Shown piece after piece: positions 9,065-17,970 of a stretch of 64,000 bases of DNA. Under the pieces are notes generated by a model. That model saw nothing but the letters and a program-made list of their open reading frames with translations, was not told where the DNA came from and did no database searches. The stretch is from Sphingomonas sp. Leaf343 (GTDB lineage: Bacteria > Pseudomonadota > Alphaproteobacteria > Sphingomonadales > Sphingomonadaceae): positions 1 to 64,000 of the forward strand of contig NZ_LMPG01000017.1 of assembly GCF_001423765.1 (NCBI RefSeq). Reading direction: 5' to 3'. Position 1 is the stretch's first letter. Each line of letters begins with the position of its first letter. Both the position numbers and the translations under genes were made by a program.

Positions 9065-9937
9065 ATGAAGTACGGGTTCTGCACCATCGTGGCTCTGGCC
9101 GGCGTGGCTCTGGCTGGCATATGCGTCCAGGCCGACGCCCAACAGCCGGGCACGGCCTTGCCGACCGGGACACCGTCGATGATCTCCCAATCCGTTCCGG
9201 CAACCGCCGGGGCGAGTGCGGATTATCGCGTCGGCCCGGGGGACCTCTTGGCGATCACCGTCTATCGGTCGCCGGACCTGCAATCCACGCTGCGCGTCGG
9301 GACGGATGGAACGATCGAGTTTCCGGCGCTTGGGAAGGTAAAGGTCGAAGGCGATACCGCGGGCGATATCGCCTCTCGCCTGGCGCGTAGCTTGCGCACC
9401 GCCGGCATCCTGGTGTCGCCGTCCGTCAACGTCCTGGTCGCGGAAGTGCGATCGAAGGTCGTGACGGTGATGGGTGCTGTGGGACGCCCGGGCGAATTTC
9501 CGCTGGACCGGCCGGATTTGTCGCTGGCCAGTGTGCTGGCGCGAGCCGGCGCGACGTTCGGTAGCGGCAGCGGGGTCGTGACGGTCATGCCGGCCGGTGC
9601 TGTCAGGGAGGGGCGTGAAGAATTCCTGATCGCCGATCTGGTTTCGGGCGCCAAGGACAGGCCGGCCCGGCCGGGTGAAATACTGGTGGTCCGTTCCGCA
9701 CCGATGTTTTACGTCTCCGGCGAAGTCGGAAGGCCCGGAGCGTTCGCGCTGGAACCTGGCATGACGGTGGGACAGGCGCTGGCGGTCGGGGGAGGTATAA
9801 CGCCCCGCGGCTCGGCAGGGCGAGTTCGCCTGACCCGTCGCGGCCCCGACGGGACGCAACAGGTCTTCGACAAGGTCAAGCCCGATATGGCGGTCATGCC
9901 CGACGATCTCATCTACGCGCGTCAGCGAATTTTCTGA
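9065..9937 (+). CDS. epsE: Polysaccharide export protein EpsE (Wza-like)
   Basis: About 290 residues: a signal peptide (MKYGFCTIVALAGVALAG) followed by the Poly_export domain starting at YRVGPGDLLAITVYRSPDLQ and two SLBB-like repeats (VTVMGAVGRPGEFPLDRPD; FYVSGEVGRPGAFALEPG). It forms the outer-membrane or periplasmic channel for the polymer. No lipobox cysteine is evident directly after the signal, unlike classical Wza. In-frame starts at 9032 and 9059 exist; 9065 is chosen because AAGGA lies 5 bases upstream. It stands between the barrel protein and the chain-length regulator, with which it should act. Confidence 0.9.
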   Translation: MKYGFCTIVALAGVALAGICVQADAQQPGTALPTGTPSMISQSVPATAGASADYRVGPGDLLAITVYRSPDLQSTLRVGTDGTIEFPALGKVKVEGDTAGDIASRLARSLRTAGILVSPSVNVLVAEVRSKVVTVMGAVGRPGEFPLDRPDLSLASVLARAGATFGSGSGVVTVMPAGAVREGREEFLIADLVSGAKDRPARPGEILVVRSAPMFYVSGEVGRPGAFALEPGMTVGQALAVGGGITPRGSAGRVRLTRRGPDGTQQVFDKVKPDMAVMPDDLIYARQRIF

Positions 9938-9983
9938 CGATGCCGAGTTTCACCGCCTGCAGCGCGCCAGTCGGAGCCGATCT

Positions 9984-11396
9984 ATGAATCCCATGCAGTT
10001 CGTACTTGTCCTGAAAGCACGATGGCGTCTGATCGCCGCCATCATCGTCGGCGGGATAGTTCTTTCGCTGCTCTGGGTAGCGCTGGTACCACGCACCTAT
10101 AGTGCGACGGCACAGGTCCTGGTGAACGTGCGCCAATCCAGCTCCGTCAGTGTCGATGGCGATCCCACCGTCACCGCCCAGCTTCAGCCGGATTATCTGT
10201 CCACGCAGGTCGACGTCATCCGATCCAACCGGGTCGGCGTTGCGGCGGTCAAGCGGCTGAAGATGCTCGATGATGCGGACAGCATGCAGGCATATCGCGA
10301 ATCCGGATCGACAGCCGAACCGGAAATCTTCTTCGCGCAACAGCTCAGTGGCGGCCTGAAAGTCGTACCTTCGAGCAGTTCGCGGGTGATCTCGATCATC
10401 TACTCCTCCCGAAACCCCCAGCTGGCGGCGGCAGTCGCCAACGCCTATGCCGACGCATATCGCGACATCAGCGTCGATCTGCAGCGCGAACCCGAACGGC
10501 AGGCGACCGCCTGGTACGATCGTTCCGTGGCGGATCTCGGCAACCGGCTTACCCAGGCCCAGGCTACTCTAAGCCGGCGTCGCGCCGAGCTGGGGCTGAC
10601 CGCGACCAACGAGGCGGGCGGCGATGCCGACGATGCGCGTCTGCTGGCCCTGGCACAGCAACTCGCCGGTGCACAGGGCGCACAGTCCGTCCAGAATGCA
10701 AGAGCGGCGGGCGGTGCATTGCCGGATGCGCTATCCAGTCCCGTCATCCAGTCTCTTCAGACCGACATCGCGCGAGCCGAGGCGCAGCGGCGGCAATTGT
10801 CGACCTTTGCAGGTCCCAACAACGTCGATTACCGTCAGCTCACCAACCAGTTGGCGACGCTGCGCTCGGAATTGGCGAAGCAGCGGGCGATCGTTGCGCA
10901 GGCCGCTGCGGCCAGCTCCGCGCAAAGCAACGCCGCCTCGCAACAGCTGCGGGGCGCGGTAGACGCGCAGCGTAGCCGGGTGATCGCATCACAACGGTCG
11001 CGCGGCGAGATCACCGCGCTGGAGCAGAATGTCACCAATCTGAAGACGACCTATGAACAGCTGGTGGCGAAGCAGGCGCAGAGCACGCTGCTGGGGGCGT
11101 CCAACCAGTCCAACATATTGCTCCTGTCTCCCGCAACAAAGCCCACGGCCCCCGCGGGCCTGCCTGATGCCCTCAAGATCATCGTCGTTGCGCTGCTTGC
11201 GACGATCATCGGCATCGTTGCGGCGCTGGCGCTGGAATTTCTCGACCAGCGACTGCGAACCCCGGAGGATGCGGAAATATGGCTGGGGATACCCAATCTT
11301 GGCGGAGTCCGGGGGATCGAGGCACCCAGGCAACGTCTGCTCGGCCATGTCCCGACCCACTATCTGCCCAAACCATCCCAGGAGGGCGTCGCATGA
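9984..11396 (+). CDS. epsF: EpsF-type chain-length determinant (Wzz/GumC-like)
   Basis: A 470-residue inner-membrane copolymerase. A first transmembrane helix (WRLIAAIIVGGIVLSLLWVAL) is followed by the periplasmic Wzz domain, then long Gln/Ala-rich coiled-coil stretches (about residues 170-370), and a second helix (IIVVALLATIIGIVAALALE) just after a proline-rich segment KPTAPAGLP. It lacks the cytoplasmic kinase domain; that is supplied by the next gene, which overlaps it by ATGA. It controls chain length of the system 1 polysaccharide together with EpsG. Confidence 0.9.
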   Translation: MNPMQFVLVLKARWRLIAAIIVGGIVLSLLWVALVPRTYSATAQVLVNVRQSSSVSVDGDPTVTAQLQPDYLSTQVDVIRSNRVGVAAVKRLKMLDDADSMQAYRESGSTAEPEIFFAQQLSGGLKVVPSSSSRVISIIYSSRNPQLAAAVANAYADAYRDISVDLQREPERQATAWYDRSVADLGNRLTQAQATLSRRRAELGLTATNEAGGDADDARLLALAQQLAGAQGAQSVQNARAAGGALPDALSSPVIQSLQTDIARAEAQRRQLSTFAGPNNVDYRQLTNQLATLRSELAKQRAIVAQAAAASSAQSNAASQQLRGAVDAQRSRVIASQRSRGEITALEQNVTNLKTTYEQLVAKQAQSTLLGASNQSNILLLSPATKPTAPAGLPDALKIIVVALLATIIGIVAALALEFLDQRLRTPEDAEIWLGIPNLGGVRGIEAPRQRLLGHVPTHYLPKPSQEGVA

Positions 11397-12256
11397 GCGA
11401 ACGGCCGAACATGAGCGATCGCGATCAACCGGATCTGGGCCGTATCGGCGAAGTGCTGCGTGGAGCGGAGTTGATTACCGACGCGCAGGCACACAAGGCG
11501 CAGGTCTATGGCGCCGAGCACAATATGCGGTTCGGAGAAGCCGCCGTGGAGCTTGGCTTCATCGACGAGGCGACGCTCCAGCGCGCCCTCGCGACCCAGT
11601 TCAACATGCGGTTGTCCGAAGGTGACGGACGTGACGAGCCTATCGCCTTCACCAATCCGCACAGCCAGGCTGCAGAAGATTATCGCTCGATCCGCGCTGC
11701 ACTCGCGCTCCGCTGGTTCCGCCACCCACAAGGCGCACGCACCCTGGCGGTCGTCAGTGCCCAGCGCGGCGACGGCCGCTCGCTGGTCGCCGCCAATCTC
11801 GCCATATCGTTCGCCCAGGTCGGCTTCCGGACGCTGCTGGTGGACGCCGACATGCGCAATCCGACGCAGCACCAGCTCTTCAAGCTTGACGACCGTCGAG
11901 GATTGGCCACGTTTCTCACCGGAAGGCTGGATGGACGCGCTTATCAGGAGGTCAGCGAAATCCCGGCGCTCTCGGTCATGCCGGTCGGCGGCATCCCGCC
12001 CAATCCCCAAGAACTGCTGCTCCGGAAAATGCTCGGCCGACTGGTCGAGGAAGCCAGCGCGCAGTTCGAAATGGTGATCTTCGATACGCCGGCGGCATCG
12101 ATCGGCAGCGATTACCAGATCATCGCTGCCGAAGCCGTGGGCGCGCTCGTCGTCACGCGCCGCGAACAAACCCGGACGCGCGAGGCCAAGCAACTGGTCG
12201 AGGCCTGCAAGGGTTTCGGCGTTCGCGTCGTCGGCTCCACGATGACGAATGCGTGA
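11393..12256 (+). CDS. epsG: EpsG-type tyrosine kinase partner of EpsF
   Basis: A 287-residue cytoplasmic BY-kinase-like ATPase. The N-terminal ~80 residues resemble an MshEN-type helical domain (GEVLRGAELITDAQ, FGEAAVELGFIDEATLQRAL). The P-loop reads SAQRGDGRSLVAANLA, with Arg where the usual Walker A lysine stands; to my knowledge Arg here is seen in EpsG proteins. Walker A' is TLLVDADMRNP and Walker B is MVIFDTPA. There is no tyrosine-rich tail. It overlaps both neighbours and regulates EPS chain length with EpsF. Confidence 0.88.
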   Translation: MSERPNMSDRDQPDLGRIGEVLRGAELITDAQAHKAQVYGAEHNMRFGEAAVELGFIDEATLQRALATQFNMRLSEGDGRDEPIAFTNPHSQAAEDYRSIRAALALRWFRHPQGARTLAVVSAQRGDGRSLVAANLAISFAQVGFRTLLVDADMRNPTQHQLFKLDDRRGLATFLTGRLDGRAYQEVSEIPALSVMPVGGIPPNPQELLLRKMLGRLVEEASAQFEMVIFDTPAASIGSDYQIIAAEAVGALVVTRREQTRTREAKQLVEACKGFGVRVVGSTMTNA

Positions 12257-13602
12257 ATCAGCGATCTATGGTCAAGGTCGACATCCCCGTACTGGATGAT
12301 CCATCAACTTTAGATCGTCTAAAGGTGCATCGTCGCAAGCCCAGAGTCAACGATAGCTGGAATGGGCTTTATATATTCATATTTATCCTAACGGTTATAG
12401 TATTTACCCAGACTCTTATTGAGTTTAGTCCGATACTATTTCGTTTGGGAGTAATTGCCCGTTACACCCTGTGGCTTAGCATTTTCGCGGGACTGTCGTT
12501 GCATATCGTACGCCGCGGCGTATCTAATGTTATGGACGGCTTAGCGCCGGTGCTTGCCTTTCTAACAATTGGGATGATCTCCGCTACTCTCAGTAATGAG
12601 CCGCATGAAGCAGCGCAGGTTCTTACCTTCTGGATACTGGGAGTACTCGCCGCAATTACAATTGGCGCCGAACTTCGCAGTGAAATACTTTTATCGGTGC
12701 TTTTCTGGACATTTGCGTTCCTTATTGTCAGTTCAGTTGCGGCGGCACTTATATTCCCGAGCTTTGGCACCCAAATAGATGGGCGAGCTTTAGCCGGTCA
12801 TGCTTGGCGGGGCCTAGTTCCAAATAAAAACGGCTTTGGTTATTTGACAGCCTTTTCGGCAGTAGCTTTCTGCTTGATGCCGGGTCGGCACTGGGCGCTA
12901 CGAAGCTTCGTTATTGTTCTTACGATTATGTGCGCCGTATTGTCGAGCTCCCAAGGCGGTTTGATAACCTTAGCAGCCGCATTCTCCTATCTTTTTATTG
13001 TTCATCTGATATATCAAATTCGATCTTCCGCTCTATCTCGGGCAACCGTACTTTTTATCATAATCTCCGTTGCGGCTCTATCAGTTAATGTCTTATCGGG
13101 ATATCTCCTTGAATTAGCTGGTCGTGATGCAGGGCTGACCGGACGATCGGTAATCTGGCCTGCATATTTCAATCGCGCATTGGAACATTGGCTTATCGGC
13201 GCAGGTCCTGGAACATTTAGCCAAGCGTCTTCTATCACGGCAGATGTAGGCGCTAGTTTCTCAAAGTACGGGGAAATCCATACGCCCCACAACATGTATA
13301 TCGCGGCGTTTGGAGAGGTGGGGTTATTGGGTGCGATATCTTTTTTCGGAGCACTTGCTTATTTTGTATTTTATGCTCCTTTCATAGGAAAATCTCGATT
13401 AGGATATGGTACAGGGGCCTGTGCCTTTATCTTAGTAATTGGAGGCTTGGGTGAAACGCGTGAGGTTTTCGGGACAGGAATCAGCATGTTTCTGATTCTG
13501 ACCTTCTACTCATCGCTAAAAAGCAACAAACGAGCTTCGACATCGCCCATCGATTCTGATGTGCCCGTAATCAAAAAAACAGCATTGCCGGTTTTGGCAT
13601 GA
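12253..13602 (+). CDS. O-antigen ligase/polymerase family membrane protein (candidate Wzy of system 1)
   Basis: A 449-residue polytopic membrane protein read from a GTG that overlaps the epsG stop (GTGA). It has about eleven hydrophobic segments and the Wzy_C-like loop around residues 290-350, containing GAGPGTFSQ and the IHTPHNMYI element where polymerases and ligases carry a conserved His. It most likely polymerises the repeat units of the first polysaccharide. The DNA is distinctly AT-richer than the operon genes before it, as is common for wzy genes exchanged between strains. Ligase activity cannot be excluded by sequence. Confidence 0.85.
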   Translation: MNQRSMVKVDIPVLDDPSTLDRLKVHRRKPRVNDSWNGLYIFIFILTVIVFTQTLIEFSPILFRLGVIARYTLWLSIFAGLSLHIVRRGVSNVMDGLAPVLAFLTIGMISATLSNEPHEAAQVLTFWILGVLAAITIGAELRSEILLSVLFWTFAFLIVSSVAAALIFPSFGTQIDGRALAGHAWRGLVPNKNGFGYLTAFSAVAFCLMPGRHWALRSFVIVLTIMCAVLSSSQGGLITLAAAFSYLFIVHLIYQIRSSALSRATVLFIIISVAALSVNVLSGYLLELAGRDAGLTGRSVIWPAYFNRALEHWLIGAGPGTFSQASSITADVGASFSKYGEIHTPHNMYIAAFGEVGLLGAISFFGALAYFVFYAPFIGKSRLGYGTGACAFILVIGGLGETREVFGTGISMFLILTFYSSLKSNKRASTSPIDSDVPVIKKTALPVLA

Positions 13603-14864
13603 ACGTCTTGGTTTTTAGGAATGTCCTGAAGCGCTTACGATATGATACATTAAAGCAGTATCTAAGCTCCTTAGCCCCAACAGCAGTCGCACTGGTCTTG
13701 CAGTTCGTTACCTTCGCGGTCACTGCCCGAGGACTGGGAATAGATTCATTCGGACAATATGCAGCCGTGTTGAGTGTAGCTGCCATTGCGGTGGAATTTG
13801 TCGGCTGGGGAGGAGCGGATTTGTTGGTGCGCGCTGTCGCCCGCAAGCCGGAACGTTTCCATAGCTTTTTCGGTAACATGCTGATGTTGATCGGCCTGAC
13901 TATAATACCGGTCGTACTTGGCGCCCTCTGGATTGCCGCCGGACCGATGAAATCGGAAATCCCGGTAACACTGCTGTTAGCGGCCCTGACTGGCGAGATC
14001 GTGGCGGCCCGCATTGCGGCATCCGTTGAACTGATTATGGTAGCGCACGGTCATACCACCCGGGCCAGCGGAGTTCGGCTGGCAATGACCCTGACCCGGC
14101 TGATAGCAGCTCTTTTGTACTTTTCGGCTGCGAAGAGCCTCCAAGGGTGGATCTTGGTCGTATTAGGCCAGTCCATATTGTTTGGCGCCGCTCTGCTCGT
14201 GATTGCCATGCGGCTCTATGGTAGTCCGGTGTTTATGCTGCAGCGTAGCGAGCTGGCAGCCGGTGCGGCATTTTCAATCAATCAGGCGGCCCGGGCAACG
14301 CAGGGCAATGTCGATCGGGTTATCCTGGCTCGTTTTTCCGATGCCAGCGTGCTTGGTGCCTATGCGGCCGGCGCACGAATATTGGCTATCGGCCTTTTTC
14401 CTCTTCAAGTTATAACGCGACTGTTATATCCGAACTTTTTTCGGGAAGGCGAATTCGGGCTCGCCGCAACAAGGCGTTACGCTTTGAAGTGCCTGCCCGC
14501 GATGCTCGCAACAGGATTGTTCGCGTCTGCAAGTGTCGCGGCTGTTGCGCAAGTTATACCGCTGGTTTTGGGTCATGATTTCGCGGCATCTCGTGGCGCG
14601 GCAATGTTACTTGGCTTGTCACTACCGTTAATCGCCATGCAGTATCTGGCAGCGGATACTCTAACAGGCGCCGGTCTCCAGCATATACGTGCAGTGATAT
14701 ATGGGATTGCTGCTCTTATATTTGGCTTTTTACTAGCGATGGGGGCCTACTTTGCCGGAGTGACGGGGCTAATCGTAGCGTTCTTGAGTGCGCATGCGCT
14801 ATTGATGGCCGTACTTTGGATCATTGCCTTCACGTGGAAGGACAGCGAAGCAGCTCAGCGATAG
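13599..14864 (+). CDS. Polysaccharide flippase (Wzx/MOP superfamily)
   Basis: A 421-residue protein with about twelve transmembrane helices; YLSSLAPTAVALVLQFVTFA starts the first and GLGIDSFGQYAAV is typical of the MOP-family N-terminal half. It presumably flips undecaprenyl-linked repeat units across the inner membrane for system 1. It overlaps the upstream polymerase by ATGA and its 3' end overlaps the convergent GT2 gene by 10 bases, so the rightward operon ends here. Confidence 0.88.
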   Translation: MNVLVFRNVLKRLRYDTLKQYLSSLAPTAVALVLQFVTFAVTARGLGIDSFGQYAAVLSVAAIAVEFVGWGGADLLVRAVARKPERFHSFFGNMLMLIGLTIIPVVLGALWIAAGPMKSEIPVTLLLAALTGEIVAARIAASVELIMVAHGHTTRASGVRLAMTLTRLIAALLYFSAAKSLQGWILVVLGQSILFGAALLVIAMRLYGSPVFMLQRSELAAGAAFSINQAARATQGNVDRVILARFSDASVLGAYAAGARILAIGLFPLQVITRLLYPNFFREGEFGLAATRRYALKCLPAMLATGLFASASVAAVAQVIPLVLGHDFAASRGAAMLLGLSLPLIAMQYLAADTLTGAGLQHIRAVIYGIAALIFGFLLAMGAYFAGVTGLIVAFLSAHALLMAVLWIIAFTWKDSEAAQR

Positions 14865-15766
14865 CGATAATGCCGAACGCCCAAGAGAGCGGACAAAGCG
14901 CCGGCGGAGATCAGTAACCGAAACAGACCCTCCAACGCATCTTCAGGACGTAGCCGTGCGCCACTTACCACGAGATACGCCCCTGATTTTACAAACCCCC
15001 ATAGATGCCGCTGCCACGCGACTCCACGCGATTCACGCTGCAAATCAATAAGAGCCATGTAGTTACCCGTAGTATAATATCGATAGATAACGGCTCGAGC
15101 GTTTAGCCTATCTATATCGACGTCCTCATTGCAAAAGGCATCATCGCACCACGCAAATCGGGCGCCCAGACCGTCAGCTCGGCTAAAAAAGTCATAATCT
15201 TCCCCACCTGACAATCCAAATCTATTGTTAAATCGAAGATCATTATACTGAGTTAATAGCTTTCTGTTGATTAGCAAGTTCCCGGCCGCGTATATCGGAC
15301 TGGTTAGACCTGTTTTACGTCGCCGGCGCTTTACAAACATGCTCTCACGAACAATGAAACTGCCTGCGGGCTCGATCATGCCATAAGGACCGCCAACTAT
15401 ATCGGCTTTACATGCTTCACCGGTGGCAACCATCTGCTTCATCCAGTCAGGTGACATCACCAAGTCATCATCAGCTGTTGCGAGCCACACGGGGGCGTCG
15501 GGCCGGGTTAGAAACCAATCGATCAATTTATTGCGATTGGCTGATATACCGCGTTCAGGTACGGCAATATAATGGGTATTCGGCCAGATTTCGGCAAACT
15601 GCTCGGCCACAAGTCGGGTTGCCGGATCACAGGCATTATCTGCGATCGCGATCGCAGCATCTGTGGCCTTGAGTGATGGATGTAAGGAGGCAAGCAGACG
15701 CTTGAGCTTCTCAGGACGTCGATAGGTCGGAATGCCGATGGCTACGCTTCCTTTAAGATCATCCAC
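14855..15766 (-). CDS. Family 2 glycosyltransferase
   Basis: About 303 residues of GT-A fold: VAIGIPTYRRPEKLKRLLAS at the N-terminus, a nucleotide-sugar DxD-like ADDDLVMSPDW near residue 105, and GGEDYDFFSRA near residue 190 as the ED motif. It adds a sugar to the growing repeat unit. An ATG further upstream (15853) is open, but those extra 29 residues only re-read the end of the acyltransferase gene in another frame. I prefer the GTG at 15766, which overlaps that gene's stop by 8 bases and starts close to the conserved strand. The 3' end overlaps the convergent flippase gene. Confidence 0.85.
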   Translation of the reverse strand: MDDLKGSVAIGIPTYRRPEKLKRLLASLHPSLKATDAAIAIADNACDPATRLVAEQFAEIWPNTHYIAVPERGISANRNKLIDWFLTRPDAPVWLATADDDLVMSPDWMKQMVATGEACKADIVGGPYGMIEPAGSFIVRESMFVKRRRRKTGLTSPIYAAGNLLINRKLLTQYNDLRFNNRFGLSGGEDYDFFSRADGLGARFAWCDDAFCNEDVDIDRLNARAVIYRYYTTGNYMALIDLQRESRGVAWQRHLWGFVKSGAYLVVSGARLRPEDALEGLFRLLISAGALSALLGVRHYRYR

Positions 15767-17834
15767 CGATCTTTTCCTTGTTAGTCGCCGCGGCCGGTAA
15801 CGCTTCTGACCAGTCGAGCGCCATTGATCCCATAAATGATAGATGTGAGACATCTACAAACATCGGAACACCATTCCGCGCATGCTGACAGCTTTGCGCG
15901 TCGCAAAATTGGGCGGCGATATCGACAAAGCCGGTCTTCTGGCGGACGGCGAGCGCCCGGATATACGCCCTCGAAGCGTCGAAGCGGTGGTCCAGACGAT
16001 CAAGTGCGATGCGGTCGCCCGAGAACGGGGCGGGGTCGACGATGTCGTACAAGAGCGACCGCGCCGGGATGGCGACGTTGAACGCGTGGCGCAACGGGTG
16101 GAAATGACCGAACGACGGTACGTCGCCGACAAGGATGACGCGCTTGCCCGCTCGTTGGAAGCGCTCGATCATCGCCGGCAGGCCGATGCGCAACGCCGTA
16201 GCGGCATCGACATGCCGGCCCACCTGATGGTTTTCCACCAGGTTGAAGCGCTGATCGTCAACGGCGGGCCAAGCCCCGGCCAGTACGACGACAGACAGTG
16301 ATGGTTCCCGCAGCAGGCGCGTGGTGGCGGTATCCAGAAATTGCGTGCACTGCCGGGAGTGGAAGGGTTGCCGCTCCTGCGCCGTCGTCACGCCCAGCAA
16401 GGGGAAGCATGCGGATTTCTGCACTTCCCACAGACGATAGCCATTCCGGGCCGCCACCCCGCGCAGCCCGAAGCCGAGCGCATTGGCATGGCTGTCACCC
16501 ATGACCGCGATGATCGGCGCAGGGCCCTTCTTGGGCATGCAATGCTCGTCCTCCCGCAGGGAGACGATCCCGAAACTCTGCTGGCAATCCCCCGAGGCGA
16601 GCTTGGCCATCCGGTCGGCCTGCTGCGCGGTCGGGGACAGTCGCCCGGGCACGCCCTTCGCGACGAAAAGGGCCAATGACAGCGCAGCAAACAGCGACAA
16701 CCCCGCACCGAAACGGCGAAGCGTCACCGTTGACGAAACAGCGGCGTAGCGGAACCTTCGCTCTACGAAGCGCCATGACAGCCACGCCACGCCCAGGCTG
16801 AGTGCGGCGATCGTCAACATCACCCTATCGCCCGGCGCCGTATCGCTCGCGTTGCGGGCGAACGCCATCATCGGCCAGTGCCAGAGATACCAGCTGTACG
16901 ATAGCAATCCGATCGCGACGAGTGGGCGGGAGGCGAACAGGACGCGGTTCACCACACCGTGACGTGCTGCGATCAACGCGACCGTGCCTCCTACGGGGAG
17001 AAGCGCGGCAAAGCCCGGAAAAGGCGTTTTCTCGTCGAATGCAAACAGCGCAATGACGATGGCTGCAAGGCCGGCCAATCCTGTCAGATCCTGAAGTCTG
17101 GGACCCGGCAACCGGTCCTCGCCCTTTTCGACCAGCCAGATTGCGAGCAGCGCGCCAGCGCCCATCTCCCATGCCCGGGTCGGCAGCAGATAGAATGCCG
17201 CCCAGGGCGCCGTGCGGGTCAGGACGATGGAGAGGATCAACGACAGCAGCGTGACCGTCGCCACGGTCAACATCTTGATCCGCGCGCTGCGTCGCCGCAC
17301 CAGCAGCAACAGGCCCGGGAACAGCATGTAGAACTGCTCTTCCACGCCCAGTGACCACGTCATCAACAGCGGTACGAGCGGGGCGGCACCTGCGAAATAA
17401 TCGTTGCGGAGCCAGAACTTGAAATTGGAAATGCCAAGAAGCGCCGCGGCGGCCTCGACCGACATTTCCCGTAGCTCGCGCGCTGACAGCAGCAGCAGGC
17501 CAGCGACACAGGCCGATACGATAACGACGAACAACGCCGGCAGGATGCGGCGTGCCCGGCGAGCATAGAAGCGGGCAAAACCGAAAGAGCCGTTTCCGAT
17601 CTCCCGGTCGATGATACCGCCGATCAGAAAGCCCGAAATGACGAAGAAGATGTCTACGCCGACATAGCCGCCCGGCAACAGCCACCCGGCTGCGTGGAAT
17701 ATCACGACAGCAGCTACGGCCAGCGCGCGGAGCCCGTCGATGTCCGCGCGATAGCCCGCTTGCGCCGTCACCGGGGGGGTGGCGTGGGACCACCCCCCGT
17801 GTCCAGAAGCGCGTGACGCTGTGTTGAGCGACAA
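15759..17834 (-). CDS. Acyltransferase-3 with SGNH domain
   Basis: A 691-residue OafA-type acyltransferase. AT3 motifs are YRADIDGLRALAVAAVVIFH and YVGVDIFFVISGFLIGG near residues 28-75; ten or so helices reach to about residue 385. The C-terminal periplasmic SGNH domain has IIAVMGDSHANALG near residue 445 and a late DVSHLS as the catalytic Asp-His. It probably O-acetylates the system 1 polymer. The only start giving the complete domain is TTG at 17834 (GGAG lies about 10 bases upstream); a GTG at 17771 is an alternative. It lies downstream of the RTX gene on the same strand. Confidence 0.88.
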   Translation of the reverse strand: MSLNTASRASGHGGWSHATPPVTAQAGYRADIDGLRALAVAAVVIFHAAGWLLPGGYVGVDIFFVISGFLIGGIIDREIGNGSFGFARFYARRARRILPALFVVIVSACVAGLLLLSARELREMSVEAAAALLGISNFKFWLRNDYFAGAAPLVPLLMTWSLGVEEQFYMLFPGLLLLVRRRSARIKMLTVATVTLLSLILSIVLTRTAPWAAFYLLPTRAWEMGAGALLAIWLVEKGEDRLPGPRLQDLTGLAGLAAIVIALFAFDEKTPFPGFAALLPVGGTVALIAARHGVVNRVLFASRPLVAIGLLSYSWYLWHWPMMAFARNASDTAPGDRVMLTIAALSLGVAWLSWRFVERRFRYAAVSSTVTLRRFGAGLSLFAALSLALFVAKGVPGRLSPTAQQADRMAKLASGDCQQSFGIVSLREDEHCMPKKGPAPIIAVMGDSHANALGFGLRGVAARNGYRLWEVQKSACFPLLGVTTAQERQPFHSRQCTQFLDTATTRLLREPSLSVVVLAGAWPAVDDQRFNLVENHQVGRHVDAATALRIGLPAMIERFQRAGKRVILVGDVPSFGHFHPLRHAFNVAIPARSLLYDIVDPAPFSGDRIALDRLDHRFDASRAYIRALAVRQKTGFVDIAAQFCDAQSCQHARNGVPMFVDVSHLSFMGSMALDWSEALPAAATNKEKIGG

Positions 17835-17970
17835 GAGGCGATGTCTCCGTTAACGTCGAGGCCAGTCCATGTCGCATGCGCCATGACAAGACAATCACGC
17901 GCTTGACGACAGGAGTGCCGTACGGCGGGCGGAGCCCCGATAGGACTATTCAGAAGCGGATACGAGCGTC

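Noticed and set aside
15767..15853. N-terminal extension of the GT2 gene to an ATG at 15853
   Set aside because: The extra residues are a shifted reading of the end of the acyltransferase gene and have no glycosyltransferase character; the GTG at 15766 fits better.
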